Source of the DNA: Petaurus breviceps papuanus | Taxonomy: Eukaryota > Chordata > Mammalia > Diprotodontia > Petauridae | Length of the DNA: 64,000 nucleotides | Assembly: GCA_028583685.1 (NCBI GenBank) | Contig: JAMXIF010000015.1 | Location: 60,878,801-60,942,800 of the forward strand | Direction: 5' to 3' | Part shown: positions 1 through 10,689 of the stretch, piece by piece | How the letters are laid out: each line of letters opens with the position of its first letter | Position numbering within the stretch: the stretch's first letter is position 1 | Program-made: the position numbers and the translations under genes | Notes under the pieces: generated by a model | Seen by the model: only the letters and a program-made list of their open reading frames with translations | What the model was told of the DNA's origin: nothing | The model's database searches: none

Positions 1-323
1 TCTCCCCTGCAGCCTGGAGCCAAAACCAAACCTACAACCACCTGTAAGTGCCAAAGCCAAGAGTTTTCTGCTCCATTGCTTTTTCACTCACCAGGCGTGT
101 GCTGGTTCCTTTCCTCCCCCACCACTATTTGCAGCACATGTGGGTCTGGCATTTCTTGTCAGCAGAGGTTCCCTCAATCTTCCCAAGCTCAGACACCCAA
201 TTCCCCTCACTATACAAGGGTAAAAGTTCTTGTGGCTGGGGCCAGTGCAGCCTCTCCAAACAACTAACCCCAGGACTTACTGCTTGTTGTTTAAGCATGG
301 TGGATAAATTTGGAAGGCAATTA
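1..323. other. Unclassified sequence left of the first SINE
   Basis: No gene or element is recognised here. The short open frames in this stretch have no recognisable domain and overlap on both strands. It is the left flank into which the SINE at 332 inserted, and 890-1600 is the other flank. Part of that right flank resembles the spacer of the retroviral palindrome near 43.7 kb, so this may be retroviral too, but I cannot show it. Confidence 0.3.
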
Positions 324-454
324 TATACATAACTTTTTTTTTGCTTTTTGGAGGGCAATTAGGGTTAAGTGACTTGCCCAAGGTCACACTGCTAGTTTTT
401 ATGTTAAATGTCTGAGGCTGGATTTGAACTCAGGTCTTCCTGACTCCAGGGCCG

Positions 455-849
455 TGTATCAGCAATGCCATATTCACAATGCCTATAGAGATTACAAATA
501 TGCTGATNNNNNNNNNNGTGAAAGCCATCAGAGTAGTTATGATATTGGCACAGGTAGATAAAGTAGAAAACACCCACATTTTCAAGCCTTTAAAACAGAA
601 CAGGCTACCTCAGGCAAAGGTCCTCCTGTCCCCACTCACAGCAACCACCCAGCGTCCTGGAAGAGCGCTCCCAGCAGCTCCGGCCCCTGGCAGTCCTCAG
701 CAGGAGTCCTAACTCAAAAAAAAAAAAAAAGGCAACCGCCACCAACTGCCAACCGCAGGACCGTTAGCTCGTCTTTTCACTTTCTCTTGCTCTGCTATGT
801 CAGCACGTCCATGGGGCATGGGAGATCTTTAAATCCCATAACCCTTACA
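455..849 (-). mobile_element. Solo LTR inside the SINE
   Basis: An endogenous retrovirus LTR fossil. On the plus strand it begins TGTATCAG and ends CCCTTACA, so it has TG...CA ends. A 5-bp TSD, GGCCG, lies at 450-454 and 850-854. Its minus-strand head resembles those of the LTRs at 6058, 6858, 38965 and 59931, and its other part closely matches 58847-59215. No internal viral region is attached. A 10-N gap lies inside it. Confidence 0.85.
508..517. other. Assembly gap (10 N) within the LTR
   Basis: Ten unknown bases. The related LTR copy at 58847 has about 97 bases between the matching flanks (58900-58996), so the N-run is probably a placeholder rather than a true length. Confidence 0.8.
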
Positions 850-889
850 GGCCGGTGCTCTATTAACTGCACCATCTAGCCGCCCCCTA

Positions 890-1600
890 TACATATACTT
901 CTTAAAGAAGTGAGCTTGTCACATTCCCAAAATTTACTATTCTGTTGAATTAGAAAACTTTTACATTACATCTATGTCGTATTACTTTGCCTAATGATTT
1001 CCCCTTTTAGGAAGATATCATCCCTACATTATAGCCTGTCCATAAATACAGGTGAAAATTGTAAGATTTCCATACTTGCATTCTATTATATTAAATCAGA
1101 GATATTCCAGAATCAATCTATTATTTAATAGATTTAGTAGTGTGCTAACAAAACTTCCTGTTTATAGAAATTTGCTATAAAAGGAAAAGGAGGGACATAG
1201 TTATGACAATATCATTTATCGAAATGGGGGAAAACTACCTTAGCTCTGTTTGATTTCAGGCATGAGTCATATCTGACAGCCAATCTTGTAGTTACAAGGT
1301 ATCAAAAGCAAGGCTCAGGATTAGCCAGGTGGCGAAATTTCCTTTTCAGAAAGTAAATAGCACAATTGGTAAATAGAGTCAAGAAGAGCCTACCTTTCGT
1401 CACACCAAAGTCATCCCCCAAACTTTTCCCAGGCATAGACATTCACCTTTACAGTTCTCGGATTGCAGCAATGTTATTTTCTACTATTGGCTTCATGATA
1501 ATTCAGAGAACTACCCCAGTTATCAAAACTCCAAACAATAGTAATTAACAATCCAAGGAAATTTTACCTCAGATAGCAAAATCTCACTAATCACAATCTA
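890..1600 (+). other. Probable retrovirus-derived fragment
   Basis: The stretch around 1045-1262 resembles 43640-43790, the spacer of the retroviral palindrome: both carry a box ending GGACAT and, later, CTTAGCTCTGTTTGA in the same order. This suggests retroviral sequence near a 3' end. No PPT or LTR boundary is visible here. The 60-codon open frame at 1366-1548 has no recognised domain. The right edge is the TSD of the L1 at 1618. Confidence 0.4.
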
Positions 1601-2009
1601 AGGCTTGAATATCTTTTTTAAAAAATTACTTAGTATTTTATTTCCCCAGTTACATGTAAAAACATTCTTTAACATTTAGTTTTAAACTTTTATTTCCAAA
1701 TTTTCTGCATTCTTCCCCTCCTCCCCTCCAGCCTCCCTCATTGAGAAGGCAAACAATTCAATACAGGTTATAAATTTGTAGTCATGGAAAACATTTCAAT
1801 ATTAGTCATGTTGGGAAAGAAAACAGACAAAAAAAACCCAGGAATAATAAAGAAAGTTAAAACAAAGTATGCTTCAATCTGTATTAAGACACTAACAGTT
1901 CTTTCTCTGGGGATGGATAGTATTTTTCAGCATAAGTCTTTCAAAGTTGTCTTAGATCATTTCATCTCTGAGGAAAGCTAAGTCATCCATAGCTGGTCAT
2001 CTAACAATA

Positions 2010-2685
2010 TTGCTGTTGCTTCGTACAAAGTACATTTCACTTTGCATCAACTCATGTAAATCTTTCCAGGTTTTTCTGAGAGCATCCTGATCATCATTTC
2101 TTATAGCACAGTCATGTTCCATAATAATCACATGACACAATTTGTTTAGTCATTCCCCAAATTATAGGCATCCCCTCAATTTCCAATTCTTTGCCACGAG
2201 AAAAGAGCTGTTACAGATATTTTTGGACAAACAGTTTATTTTCCCTTCCCCTCCCTTTTTTTGGATACAGACATAGCAGTGGTATTTTTAAGTCAAAGGT
2301 TATGCATGGTTTTATAAACTTTTGGACATAGTTTCAAATTATTCTACATGATGATTGCATCAGTTCTTAACTCCACCAACAGTGCATTAATGTTTCATTT
2401 TTCCACACCCCCTCGGGCATGTGTCATTTTCTTTTTCTGTCCTATTAGCCAATCTAATAGGTATGAGATAGTATCTTGGAATTGGAATTTAATTTGCATT
2501 TCTCAAATCAATAGTGAGATCGAGTATTTTTCCATATGACTATAGATAGCTTTGATTACTTCATCTGAAAACTGTTCATATCTTTTGATGACTTACCAAT
2601 TGGGGAATGACTCTTATTTTTATAAATTTCATTCAGTTCTTTATATTTTTGGGAAATTAAGCCTTTACTGGAGAACTTTAAATTT
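2010..2685 (-). pseudogene. ORF2 C-terminal remnant of the deleted L1
   Basis: The minus strand matches the final ORF2 segment of the L1s at 17.8-18.4 kb and 29.6-30.2 kb, including the CACCAACAGTGCATTAATG-type box that encodes the Cys-rich end. It has many stops. It joins ORF1 spacer sequence near 2685 without any reverse transcriptase between them. ORF2 normally supplies endonuclease and reverse transcriptase, and neither is here. Confidence 0.7.
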
Positions 2686-3252
2686 TTTTTTCATAATTAG
2701 ATTGCTATTTCCCTGCAATCTATTCCCACCCTCTGTTTATTCTCCTCTCTCTGAATTTTCACCTTGTGTCTCCTCAAGATTGTTTTACTTCTGACTACCC
2801 CCTCCCCAAATCTTCCCTCATTTCTTTTACCCCCCCATCTTCTTCTCCTTCTACTTTCTTGTAGGTTAAGAAATTTCTACCCCCAAAGGAATGTGTATGT
2901 TATTCCCTTTTTGAACTAATGTTGATGAGAGTAGAGTTCAATCACTGCTCCTCACCTCCCCCTCTCACCCTCTGTTGTCAAAGCTTTTATCTTGCCTCCA
3001 CATTCTACCTCTCCATTTCCCTTTCTCCCAGTACTTTCCTCTATCACCCCTTGATTTTAATTTTTTTATATATCATCTCTTCATATTCAATTCACATCTG
3101 TGCCATCTATACTATCTATATTATACTATATTCATTCTAACTGGCCTAATAATGAAAAAGCTCTTATGAGTTGCAAGTATCATCTTCCCATGTAGGAATG
3201 CAAATAGTTTAACTTTATCAAATCTCTTATTATTTTCCTTTGCTGTGTACCT

Positions 3253-4536
3253 TTTTATGCTCCTCTTGAGTCTTGTATTTGAAAGGCAAATTTTTTTTTT
3301 GCTCTACTCTTTTCAATCAAAAATGCTCTAAAGTCCTCTATTTTATTGAATATCCATTTTTTTCCCCGAAGAATTATCCTTGGTTTTGCTAGGTAGGTGA
3401 TTCTTATTGTAATTGGAGTTCTTTTGCTCTCTGAAACATTTTATTACAAGCCCTCTGATGCATTAATGTAGAAGCTGCTAAATCTTATGTTATTCTGGCT
3501 GTGTCTCCATCGTACTTGAATTGTTTCTTTCTGGCTGCTTGCAATATTTTCTCCTTGATCTGGGAACTCTGGAATTTGGCCATAATATTCCTGGCAGTTT
3601 GCATTTTGGGATCTCTTTCATGAGGTGATTGGTGGATTCTTTCAACTTCTGGTTCTAGGATACTGGAACAGTTGGACAATTTCTTGAAAAAATTGTCTGT
3701 GCTCTCTTTTGATCATGGCTTTCAGGTAGTCCAATAATTTTAAAATTATCTCTCCTGGTCCTATTTTTCAGGTCAGTTGATTTTCAAATGAAATATTTCA
3801 TTTTTTTCTATTTTTCATTCTTTTGTTTTTGTTTTATTGTTTCCTGATTTTTCATTAAGTCATCAGCTTCCATTTGCTCAATTCTAATTTTTAAACAATT
3901 ATTTTCTCGGGGTGGCCAGGTGGCACAGTGAATAGAACATCGGCCCTGGAGTCAGAAGGACCTGAGTTCAAATCTGGCCTCAGACACTTAACATAAAAAC
4001 TAGCAGTGTGACCTTAGGCAAGTCACTTAACCCCAATTACCCTCCAAAGGGCAAAAAAATTTATTTTCTTCACTGAGTTTTTGCATCTCCTTTTTCATTT
4101 GACCAGTTCTACTCTTTAAGGAGTTTTTTTTTCTTCTGCAATTAATATTTGTGCCTCTCCATTTGGCCAGTTCTGCTATTTAAGGTACTCTTCTCCTCAT
4201 TGGCTTTTTGTATCTCTTTTACCATTAGGTCTAGTCTGTTTTATAAGGTGTTATTTTCTTCAGTATTTGTTGTATCTCCTTTACCAAGTTGTTGGCTCAT
4301 TTTTCATGATTTTCTTGTATCATTCTCATTTATCTTCCCAATTTTTTCTTTACCTCTGTTACTTGAGTTTCAAAATCCTTTTTGAGCTTTTCTATGACCT
4401 GAAACCAATTCATATTTTTCTTGGAGGCTTTGGATGTTGGAGCTTTGAAGTTGTTATCTTATTGTGAGTGTGTTTTGATCTTCCTTTCCACTATAGTAAC
4501 TTTCTATAGTCAGAATTTTTTTTTCTATTTGCTCAT
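3253..4536 (-). pseudogene. Decayed L1 ORF1 (RNA-binding chaperone)
   Basis: L1 ORF1 encodes a trimeric RNA-binding protein that coats the element's RNA. The frame starts at an ATG at 4536 (MSK...), followed at once by a stop. The clearest surviving part is 3679-3485, which reads ILEPEVERIHQSPHERDPKM and then QIKEKILQAARKKQFKY, the conserved C-terminal domain. Upstream coiled-coil codons are broken by stops and frameshifts, and a SINE is inserted at 3908-4060. It is non-functional. It is closest in layout to the ORF1 of the HAL1-like elements at 22.2 kb and 28.3 kb. Confidence 0.75.
3908..4060 (+). mobile_element. WSINE-type SINE
   Basis: The head GGGGTGGCCAGGTGGCACAG, the GAGTTCAAATC box and CAAGTCACTTAACCCC are all present, followed by a short A-rich tail. 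A perfect 9-bp TSD, TTATTTTCT, lies at 3899-3907 and 4061-4069. It is inserted in the ORF1 remnant of the host L1 and so is younger than that L1. Confidence 0.9.
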
Positions 4537-5118
4537 TTTTCTAGCCTATTTCTTGATGTTTAGCTCTTTGTTAAAGTAAGGCTCTGATTCCCGAATGAAA
4601 GGTGCACTGGCCCAAGCTTCAGGGGTTTTATGCAGCTGTTTTCAGAGATACTTCTAGGTACTTGTAAGTTTTCAGTTCTTCCAAGGTGGCATGATCTAAG
4701 GAAATGTGTGTTTACTACTCTCTTGGCCTGCACTCTGGTCTGTGAGTGACTATAAGTATTCTTTTCTGCCCTGGAAATGTGATGAGGGTTACTGATCACT
4801 GTGACTGCCAGCTCTTGTGTTCTAGTGCTCCTCTTCACCCTGAGACTGCCACCTAGGGCTCTGACCAGGATTTGGGTATGGGCAAAGCAACAGAGTCCTG
4901 CCTTAATTCTAACAAAGAGACCTTCAACAGACCTTTCCTGTTGACCCACTAAGTTGTCTTTGGCTGGAAAATTATTTCATTCCATCCTTTTGTGGTTTCT
5001 GCTGCTCCAGGAATTGTTTTATTTAAAGGTATTTGGAGGAGTTTTGGGGAGAGCTGAAATGAGTTGATGCCTTTTCTCTTCCATCTAGGCTCTGCTCTCT
5101 AGGGCTTGGATATCGTTT

Positions 5119-5650
5119 CTTATATTTCCCTAACAATTAACATTTCATTTATGCTTCACTTATAAATTAAAACTATCTATTTTTTGAGCCTTCAGACATG
5201 GAGCAAATACCTGATAGGTTATAGGCAAAAAAATCTTTATTTTGTTGATGAATGGAAACTAGACATGTGTGCCAGGGTCTTCTCTAAAGACCTAAACAGT
5301 GAGGCTAAGCCTTGATACACGTAGTAAAAACTAAACAAAGAAACAAGCAGAGCTGTAGCTCTGGCAATGAGGCTAACAGCAACAATGAGGAAAGTCTGAT
5401 TCACAGCAGGGCTTCATGACTGGAATGTGGTTCCTGAAGGTGCTTGTCCAAGTTTAGGGACCACCTGGGGCTGGTGTGAAGCAGTTCTGTGATTTTGTAT
5501 ACATAACAGAGTACACGCAGAGGGTGAGTGCAAAGAATTGCTATTATGTTAAAGTTAGACCACAGTTTGCTTGCTTGGCCTTAGCTCTGGAAAATAGGAT
5601 GTCTTCTAATAGTAAAAAGAAAGGAGTGAAAAAAGAGGGTGATCTTGGTC
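5119..5650. other. Unclassified sequence
   Basis: I recognise nothing with confidence. On the minus strand, 5470-5228 ends in an AATAAA-like signal and could be the 3' end of an old transcript copy, but no protein match is evident and there is no poly(A) tail or TSD. Confidence 0.3.
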
Positions 5651-6770
5651 ATGGCAATCCTGACACAATAGACAAACAGATATACAAAACAAAATATATA
5701 CTGGATAAATAGGGAATAATTAACAGAGGAAAGGCATTGGAATTAATAAGAACTAGGGAAGGCTTCCTATAGAAGGTAGGATTTTAATTGAGACTTAAAG
5801 GAAGCAGTAGTTAGAAATAGTCAGAGTGGAGGAGAAAGAGTGTTCCAAGCATAGAGGACAGCCAGAGAAAATTCCTTGAGTCAAAATATGGAATGTCTTG
5901 TTCATGTAACAGCCAAGAGACCAAAGTCACTGGATCAAAGAACATGTTTTGCAAAATAAGGTAGAAGTTAGGAGGGGGTTATGAAGGTCTTTGAATGACA
6001 AACAGAGCATTTTGTATTAGCTCCTGGAGGCAATAGGGAGCCACTGGAGTTTGTTGATGTTATAGGCATGTACATTTTTAAGATCTTCCCTGCCCCTAGG
6101 CTTAAATGCACCTGTAGCCTGTGATGGAGGCTTGTTTTTCAGGAGATACTTTGTGATTGGGCAGTGGGTCAAGAAGGTTGTTACATTCTCTCAGCCAGGA
6201 GAAGGCTATATAATCCCTGATGTGAGGCGTTGTTTTGGGGCTCACTTTGAGAAGTGTTGTGTGATTTGATCAGATGAGACTCTGGGAAGCCATTGAGAGC
6301 CCCCCGGCTTTGAAAAACCCAGATGTTGATGTTTCCTTCTGTGGTAACTGTGATTTGGTATGGATTAATGGTTGGACAGTTTGGAAACTTGTCTGCTTGA
6401 TCTGTTTTTCTGTCTTTATAATTCTGTCTGTATACTCTGAAGTTTGGGGTGCTGACATTTTCCCCCTGAACTAGATAAATGATGTATGTTTGACTGATTC
6501 AAGTAAGCTTGTTAACCCATTTTGAGTTGCTTTCCTTTATCAAAGCAGATCTAAGAACCTGTGTTGGCAACCACCCTGGGGACATTGAGGTGCTTGCTGC
6601 TACAGTTGAAATCACTTTAGTTGTTGAATGGAGAATGCTGAGTGGATTGTCCTAGAAGACTTCTAAAGCCCCTTAATTACTTACAGTAGCTTGAAGATGA
6701 AAAAGGAAGGAAACAATCACATTAGTCTAGTCAGTGGCATATTCTTATGCATGCAGGTTAGTACTCATTT
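5650..6770 (+). mobile_element. Old L2-like repeat split by an LTR
   Basis: Ancient dispersed repeat, resembling the L2/CR1 3' region of other mammals. Text such as AGGCTTCCTATAGAAGG and ATTCCAGGC-like boxes recurs at 12050-12440, showing a shared family. The LTR at 6058-6604 interrupts it, and the repeat appears to continue at 6610-6770. Family assignment is by memory of consensus and is uncertain. Confidence 0.45.
6058..6604 (+). mobile_element. Solo LTR, 547 bp
   Basis: Retroviral LTR fossil with TG...CA ends (TGTTATAGGC to TGCTGCTACA) and a perfect 5-bp TSD, GTTGA, at 6053-6057 and 6605-6609. It matches the LTR at 38965-39503 (opposite strand) along its length, including AAGATCTTCCCTGCCCCTAG near the start. 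A TATA-like GCTATATAA lies near 6207. No internal viral sequence is attached. Confidence 0.9.
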
Positions 6771-6857
6771 TATAAATTTCTCCAAGTAGACCTTTTTAGT
6801 GGTCTACTTGGTCACTGTTTAATGGTCACTGTTCCCCTTTCTTCTGACATTGTATAA

Positions 6858-7312
6858 TGTACTGGTAATGGTAATTTGAAGATCTTCCCTGTCCCTTATT
6901 AACAGGCCAAATATTATCACTTGGAGCCTGTGGTGAGAGGAGTTTGTTGAACCATCGGAGGAGGAAGGGTGGAACAAAGCTGAGATGAAGCTGGAAGTCA
7001 GAGCAGGTAGGGTGGAAGGAAGAGAGGACACAGGAAAGCAGACAGCTAGTATTGTGATTGTTTGTGGGAAGGCTTTGGATGGTGCTTCTTCCTGTAGTGA
7101 TAAGGTGATTTAACTTCCTGGTTGCTATGATTTGCTATGGTTTGCTATGGATTCAGTTCTCTGGAGTTGGAACTTGGCTTTCTGATGTTAAAATCTGGCT
7201 TTCTGGTGTCTTAATAATGTTTTGCTTCTGTCCTCTATATGGAGAAGTTATATTTTGCAATTCAGAATTACACCGGCACTGTTGGTGCTGTGAATACTGT
7301 GTTGGTGCTACA
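6858..7312 (+). mobile_element. Solo LTR, about 455 bp
   Basis: LTR fossil beginning TGTACTGGTAATGG and ending GTTGGTGCTACA. It aligns along its length with the inverted copy at 59931-60381. A probable 5-bp TSD, TATAA at 6853-6857 and TATAG at 7313-7317, has one mismatch. An alternative start at 6851 is possible. Confidence 0.8.
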
Positions 7313-7317
7313 TATAG

Positions 7318-8195
7318 CTAGACAGATTTTGGACAAATAGCAAATGGAATAGAAAATTTTAAATTATGGGCTCTGGAGAATTCCCTTCTTATATTGATAT
7401 TTCTGACTCAAGTCATGGGGATGGTCACTTAGTAGTAGATTTTTTTTTCAGCCAGAGCACAGTCAGCTTGATTGACTTTCACCTTATTGCATGCTTCATT
7501 CCTGGATAGTCTCTTTTATTTTAGAACAATCAGCATTCCTATTCTCTACCATTATTTTTGCAGACCCTATTTGTTGGGGCCTAAAGGTTTTGTAGTCACT
7601 TCTTGACTTAGAAGATACATGAAAACATTAGTCATCATGTATACTTTGGTATTTCAAACAGCTAGGGATTTCAAAACCAAGGGCACTCACACTATTGAAT
7701 CAGATACCCTAGCTTTAACACAATAACACATGGCAAGTATTAATTGCTTCAGACAAAAATATTCACTCTTAGGTTGCCTTCTGATGGGAACCCTTCCCAG
7801 TCTTTGTTCAGCTAGACCACTAATAGTAGGTCTTCAATCTACTTCCTGGCCTATGCTCAAAACCTTCCTAGGTTGGTGAATTATGTCAATATTTTTGCTT
7901 TTCCAGTAAATGTTGGTATATCAAGAACTGTGTCAATGTCATTATGAAGCATTGAAGTAGGATTTTTGTGGCATCATTAACACATTTTTATTGAGTACTG
8001 ACTGCAGCTATTAGATGTCCAAAGTGCTGATTTGTAGTTAGAAGCCATAGAGGAATTCTATGTAGAAATACTTCTAGGACTCTAGAAACAGCAGGCTTCT
8101 GACATTGGTAGATCTGATAATAGGGAAGGGCTCAGAATATATTACCAAAGATTTAGCTGTTACTAACATTGTGATAAAGAACAATGTCATTGGCT
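7318..8195. other. No recognisable feature
   Basis: About 0.9 kb without a convincing open frame, repeat family or RNA. Translating parts of both strands gave no familiar protein. It may be unique sequence or a repeat I do not recognise. Confidence 0.4.
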
Positions 8196-8199
8196 ATAC

Positions 8200-8445
8200 A
8201 TGAGGTAGCTAGGTGGCACAAAAGAGAAAGTACTGGGCTTGAACTAAGGAAAATTTGAGTTCAAATCTGACCTTAGATATTTACTAGCTGCCTTGGTTTA
8301 GTCATCTGTAAAATGGGGATAATAATAGCACTCTACCTCTCAGGGTTGTTGTGAAAATCAGCTGAGAATATCAATAAAGTGCTTTACAAGCCTTAAAATG
8401 CTATATAAATCCTCACTATATCTATGTAAAGCATAATAAGTCATT
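8200..8445 (+). mobile_element. Old SINE with long 3' tail (Mar1/CORE-like)
   Basis: A diverged tRNA-like head (GTAGCTAGGTGGCACA, GAGTTCAAATCTGACC) is followed by CATCTGTAAAATGGGGATAA, CTCTCAGGGTTGTTGTG and GTGCTTTACAAGCCTTAAA. This tail is typical of an old marsupial SINE family. Subfamily is not certain. No TSD was found. Confidence 0.65.
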
Positions 8446-8624
8446 AAAACACCATAATTATTATATTATGTGATTAATATATGATATACTTATATCATGA
8501 TAGCTGTGTCAGTTATTGTTTTTCAATAATATTTTCAGTGCCTATTCACAAATTAATGTGTGAAAGTCTACAAGTATTTCTGTAACTTTTACTACATACT
8601 GCTAGATTACTTAAGAAAAAATCT

Positions 8625-8981
8625 GAAAAACTTCCAACTCCACCAGCATTCTGTAAGTCTCCCCATAACTCCACTAGCATTGAGTTTCATTTCTTTTAGT
8701 TATTTTCTCCAATTAAGAAGTGTCTGAGAGTTCTTTTCATTTATACATGATTTTTTTAAGCAATCGAGGTTAAGTAACTTGCTCAAGGTTACACAGCCAG
8801 GTGTTTCTGGGTGGGTGCTAAGCGTCTGAGCCCAGGATTCGATCCCCAGGTCATCCTGACACTGGAGCTGGTGCTCTTACTCGCTGTGCTACCTGGCTGC
8901 CCCTATATAAGATTTTTAATGAAGTTGAGTATTTTAAGAGATTATTCATAATTTGTATCTTTTTGAAAAATACCTTTTAAG
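8625..8981 (-). mobile_element. Possible ancient L1 ORF2 fragment
   Basis: The minus strand shows weak similarity to the end of L1 ORF2 (an ACTCCACTAGCATTGAG box, then later T-rich text like that of the other L1 tails). It is interrupted by the SINE at 8752. It is heavily diverged and low in certainty. Confidence 0.3.
8752..8903 (-). mobile_element. WSINE-type SINE, GAGTAAGAGC subfamily
   Basis: The minus strand carries the head GGGGCAGCCAGGTAGCACAG, GAGTAAGAGCACC, CACCTGG and AAGTTACTTAACC. This is a second WSINE subfamily, also seen at 27370, 47155, 61557 and 63889. A 10-bp TSD with two mismatches, TATACATGAT / TATATAAGAT, lies at 8742-8751 and 8904-8913. Confidence 0.85.
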
Positions 8982-9160
8982 GGGTGGCTAGGTGGCACAG
9001 TGAATAGAGCACCGGCCCTGGAGTCAGGAGAACCTGAGTTCAAATCTGACCTCAGATACTTAACACTTACGAGCCATGTGACCTTGGGCAAGTCACTCAA
9101 TCCCAGTTGCCCTGCCCTCCCTCCTCCAAAAAGGAAAAAAAGAAAACTAAAAAAAAATTT
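8980..9160 (+). mobile_element. WSINE-type SINE
   Basis: The head GGGGTGGCTAGGTGGCACAG, the box GAGTTCAAATCTGACC, the box GGGCAAGTCACT and an A-rich tail are all present. A TSD of about 13 bp, AAAAATACCTTTT / AAAAATACTTTTT, lies at 8966-8978 and 9161-9173. Confidence 0.9.
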
Positions 9161-9179
9161 AAAAATACTTTTTTATATC

Positions 9180-10435
9180 TTAGCACTATACATACTTAGC
9201 ACTATAGCACCATGAAAGAACATAAATTTAACCAGACAGTGACATTATAGGACAATGTTTGGTTAAGCATTTTCTTTTTGACTCCTCCCACCAACATAGG
9301 GGAAAAGCCAATACTTTTCACACTACATATTTCTCTCCTGTGTTGTCCCAAGGGCATCACCTTTCTCTTTCTCTGTATCACACACTATTATTTCCTCTGA
9401 ACCTGACACTTTTCCTCACCTGTGCCTGTTTGACCTAACTTGGTTCTGGTTACAACAATGAACTAATTTAAGTTAGGGGTAAATGGAACTGATTTATATG
9501 GATCCCACTAATATTTTAGAAACTTTCAAAAAGGTTATTGATAAAGATTATAATCATAGAGTTCTCTCATATTTGTAGTTTGTGGAACTCCATCTTAGAA
9601 AATATATTAATATTTTGAGCAAAGATTAAATCTCAGATCTAATAAAATTCTGTGTATTTCCAATTAGCCACTGGCATCCTCCATTAGCTATCCTCATTGT
9701 CAACTTTAGCACAGAATTGCATACAGATATGCATCACAAAGCAGTTATTATCAATCATTGTTTTATTTTACATGAAAAAAACTCAAGAAATGGAAATAAC
9801 TTGAAGAAATAGTGATAAAAATGAAATAGAAGTACCTGTTATCATAGGGACAATGGATAGAGAGAGTAGGAAACAGAGGAGGATGGGGCAATTAGAGATC
9901 TTGCAGCTTTTTGTCAGTTTTTAAAGCAATAGTCCTAGCCAGCAGCCCCAGTAGAAGTTTTTTGTGCAATAGAGGGGAGCATGGCCTTTGAAGCCAGCCT
10001 GCCATACTCGGTCTCTAATCCCAGAATTCAGATTACCAGATACCTGCCAGGACTTGATTTCCTGGTACATGGATGCTCCTGCCCTTGTTTCAAGAATTCT
10101 CCCCTCTTAATTCTATCTTCTTCTCTCTTTAAATTGTCATTCATTGTCCTTCCCCACTAAGTCACATAACTCAATCTTGTGCTATTCTGTCTCAGGGCAG
10201 AAGAGAATGCTATTTCTTTGGAACTTAAAATACCAAGATTTACAGTTAGAGTTTTAGAATTTTGTTTCCTCTATCTTTGAAGAAGTAATTACATTATTAA
10301 TTATAAATAACCACATTCATTAGTAACTAGGAAACATGATCCCTTCCTACCTTTTGAGGAGTTTCTAATTTAGGTGAGGACATAGAATTTATACATGTAA
10401 AATTCCATTACAACAGTAGTTCTTGAATATTTTGG
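9180..10435. other. No recognisable feature
   Basis: About 1.25 kb of AT-rich sequence without a supported gene, RNA or repeat family. Confidence 0.4.
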
Positions 10436-10437
10436 CC

Positions 10438-10665
10438 ATAGCTAGGTGAATCTGGAGCCAGGAAGACCTGAGTTCAAATTTGGTCTCAGACACTTACTAG
10501 CTTTGTGACCTTAGGCAAGTCACTTAAGCTTGTTTGCCTTAGTTTCTTCATCTGTAAAAATGAACTGGAGAAGGAAATAGCAAACCACTCCAGTATCTTT
10601 GCCAAGAGAATCCCAAATGGGGTCATAAAGGATAAGATAGGACTGAAACAACTAAATGACAACAC
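10438..10665 (+). mobile_element. tRNA-type SINE with RTE-like 3' tail
   Basis: The head has GAGTTCAAATTTGGTCTC and GGCAAGTCACTTAAG. The 3' half has GGAAATAGCAAACCACTCCAG, CTTTGCCAAGA and GACTGAAACAACTAAATGAC. This tail resembles the 3' end of RTE-type LINEs, whose machinery would have mobilised it (established for such SINEs; inferred here). A second copy is at 37505-37750. Confidence 0.75.
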
Positions 10666-10689
10666 ATGTTTGTACTCTTAAAAATTATC

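Larger units (their letters stand above)
332..887 (-). mobile_element. WSINE-type SINE split by a solo LTR
   Basis: A tRNA-derived marsupial SINE on the minus strand. Its 3' part lies at 332-454 (T-run, then the reverse complement of the CAAGTCACTTAACCC and GAGTTCAAATC boxes). Its 5' head lies at 850-887 and ends in the reverse complement of GGGGCGGCTAG. The two halves rejoin exactly across the LTR at 455-849. An 8-bp TSD, TATACATA, lies at 324-331 and 888-895. It has no coding capacity. Confidence 0.85.
1618..5101 (-). mobile_element. L1 with most of ORF2 missing
   Basis: A single minus-strand L1 insertion of about 3.5 kb including a later SINE. Reading 5' to 3' on the minus strand it has a 5'UTR (about 5100-4540), ORF1 (4536-3253), an inter-ORF purine-rich spacer (3250-2690), then directly the last part of ORF2 and the 3'UTR (2685-1618). 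The endonuclease and reverse transcriptase are absent. A 17-bp TSD with three mismatches, AGGCTTGAATATCTTTT at 1601-1617 and its match at 5102-5118, brackets the whole unit, so it is not two unrelated fragments. Confidence 0.75.

Noticed and set aside
3908-4060. tRNA-like promoter boxes (also in every other SINE head)
   Set aside because: They belong to tRNA-derived SINEs. No cloverleaf of a functional tRNA gene is formed.
5225-5470. Possible processed pseudogene on the minus strand
   Set aside because: It has an AATAAA-like signal but no poly(A) tail, no TSD and no recognisable coding sequence.
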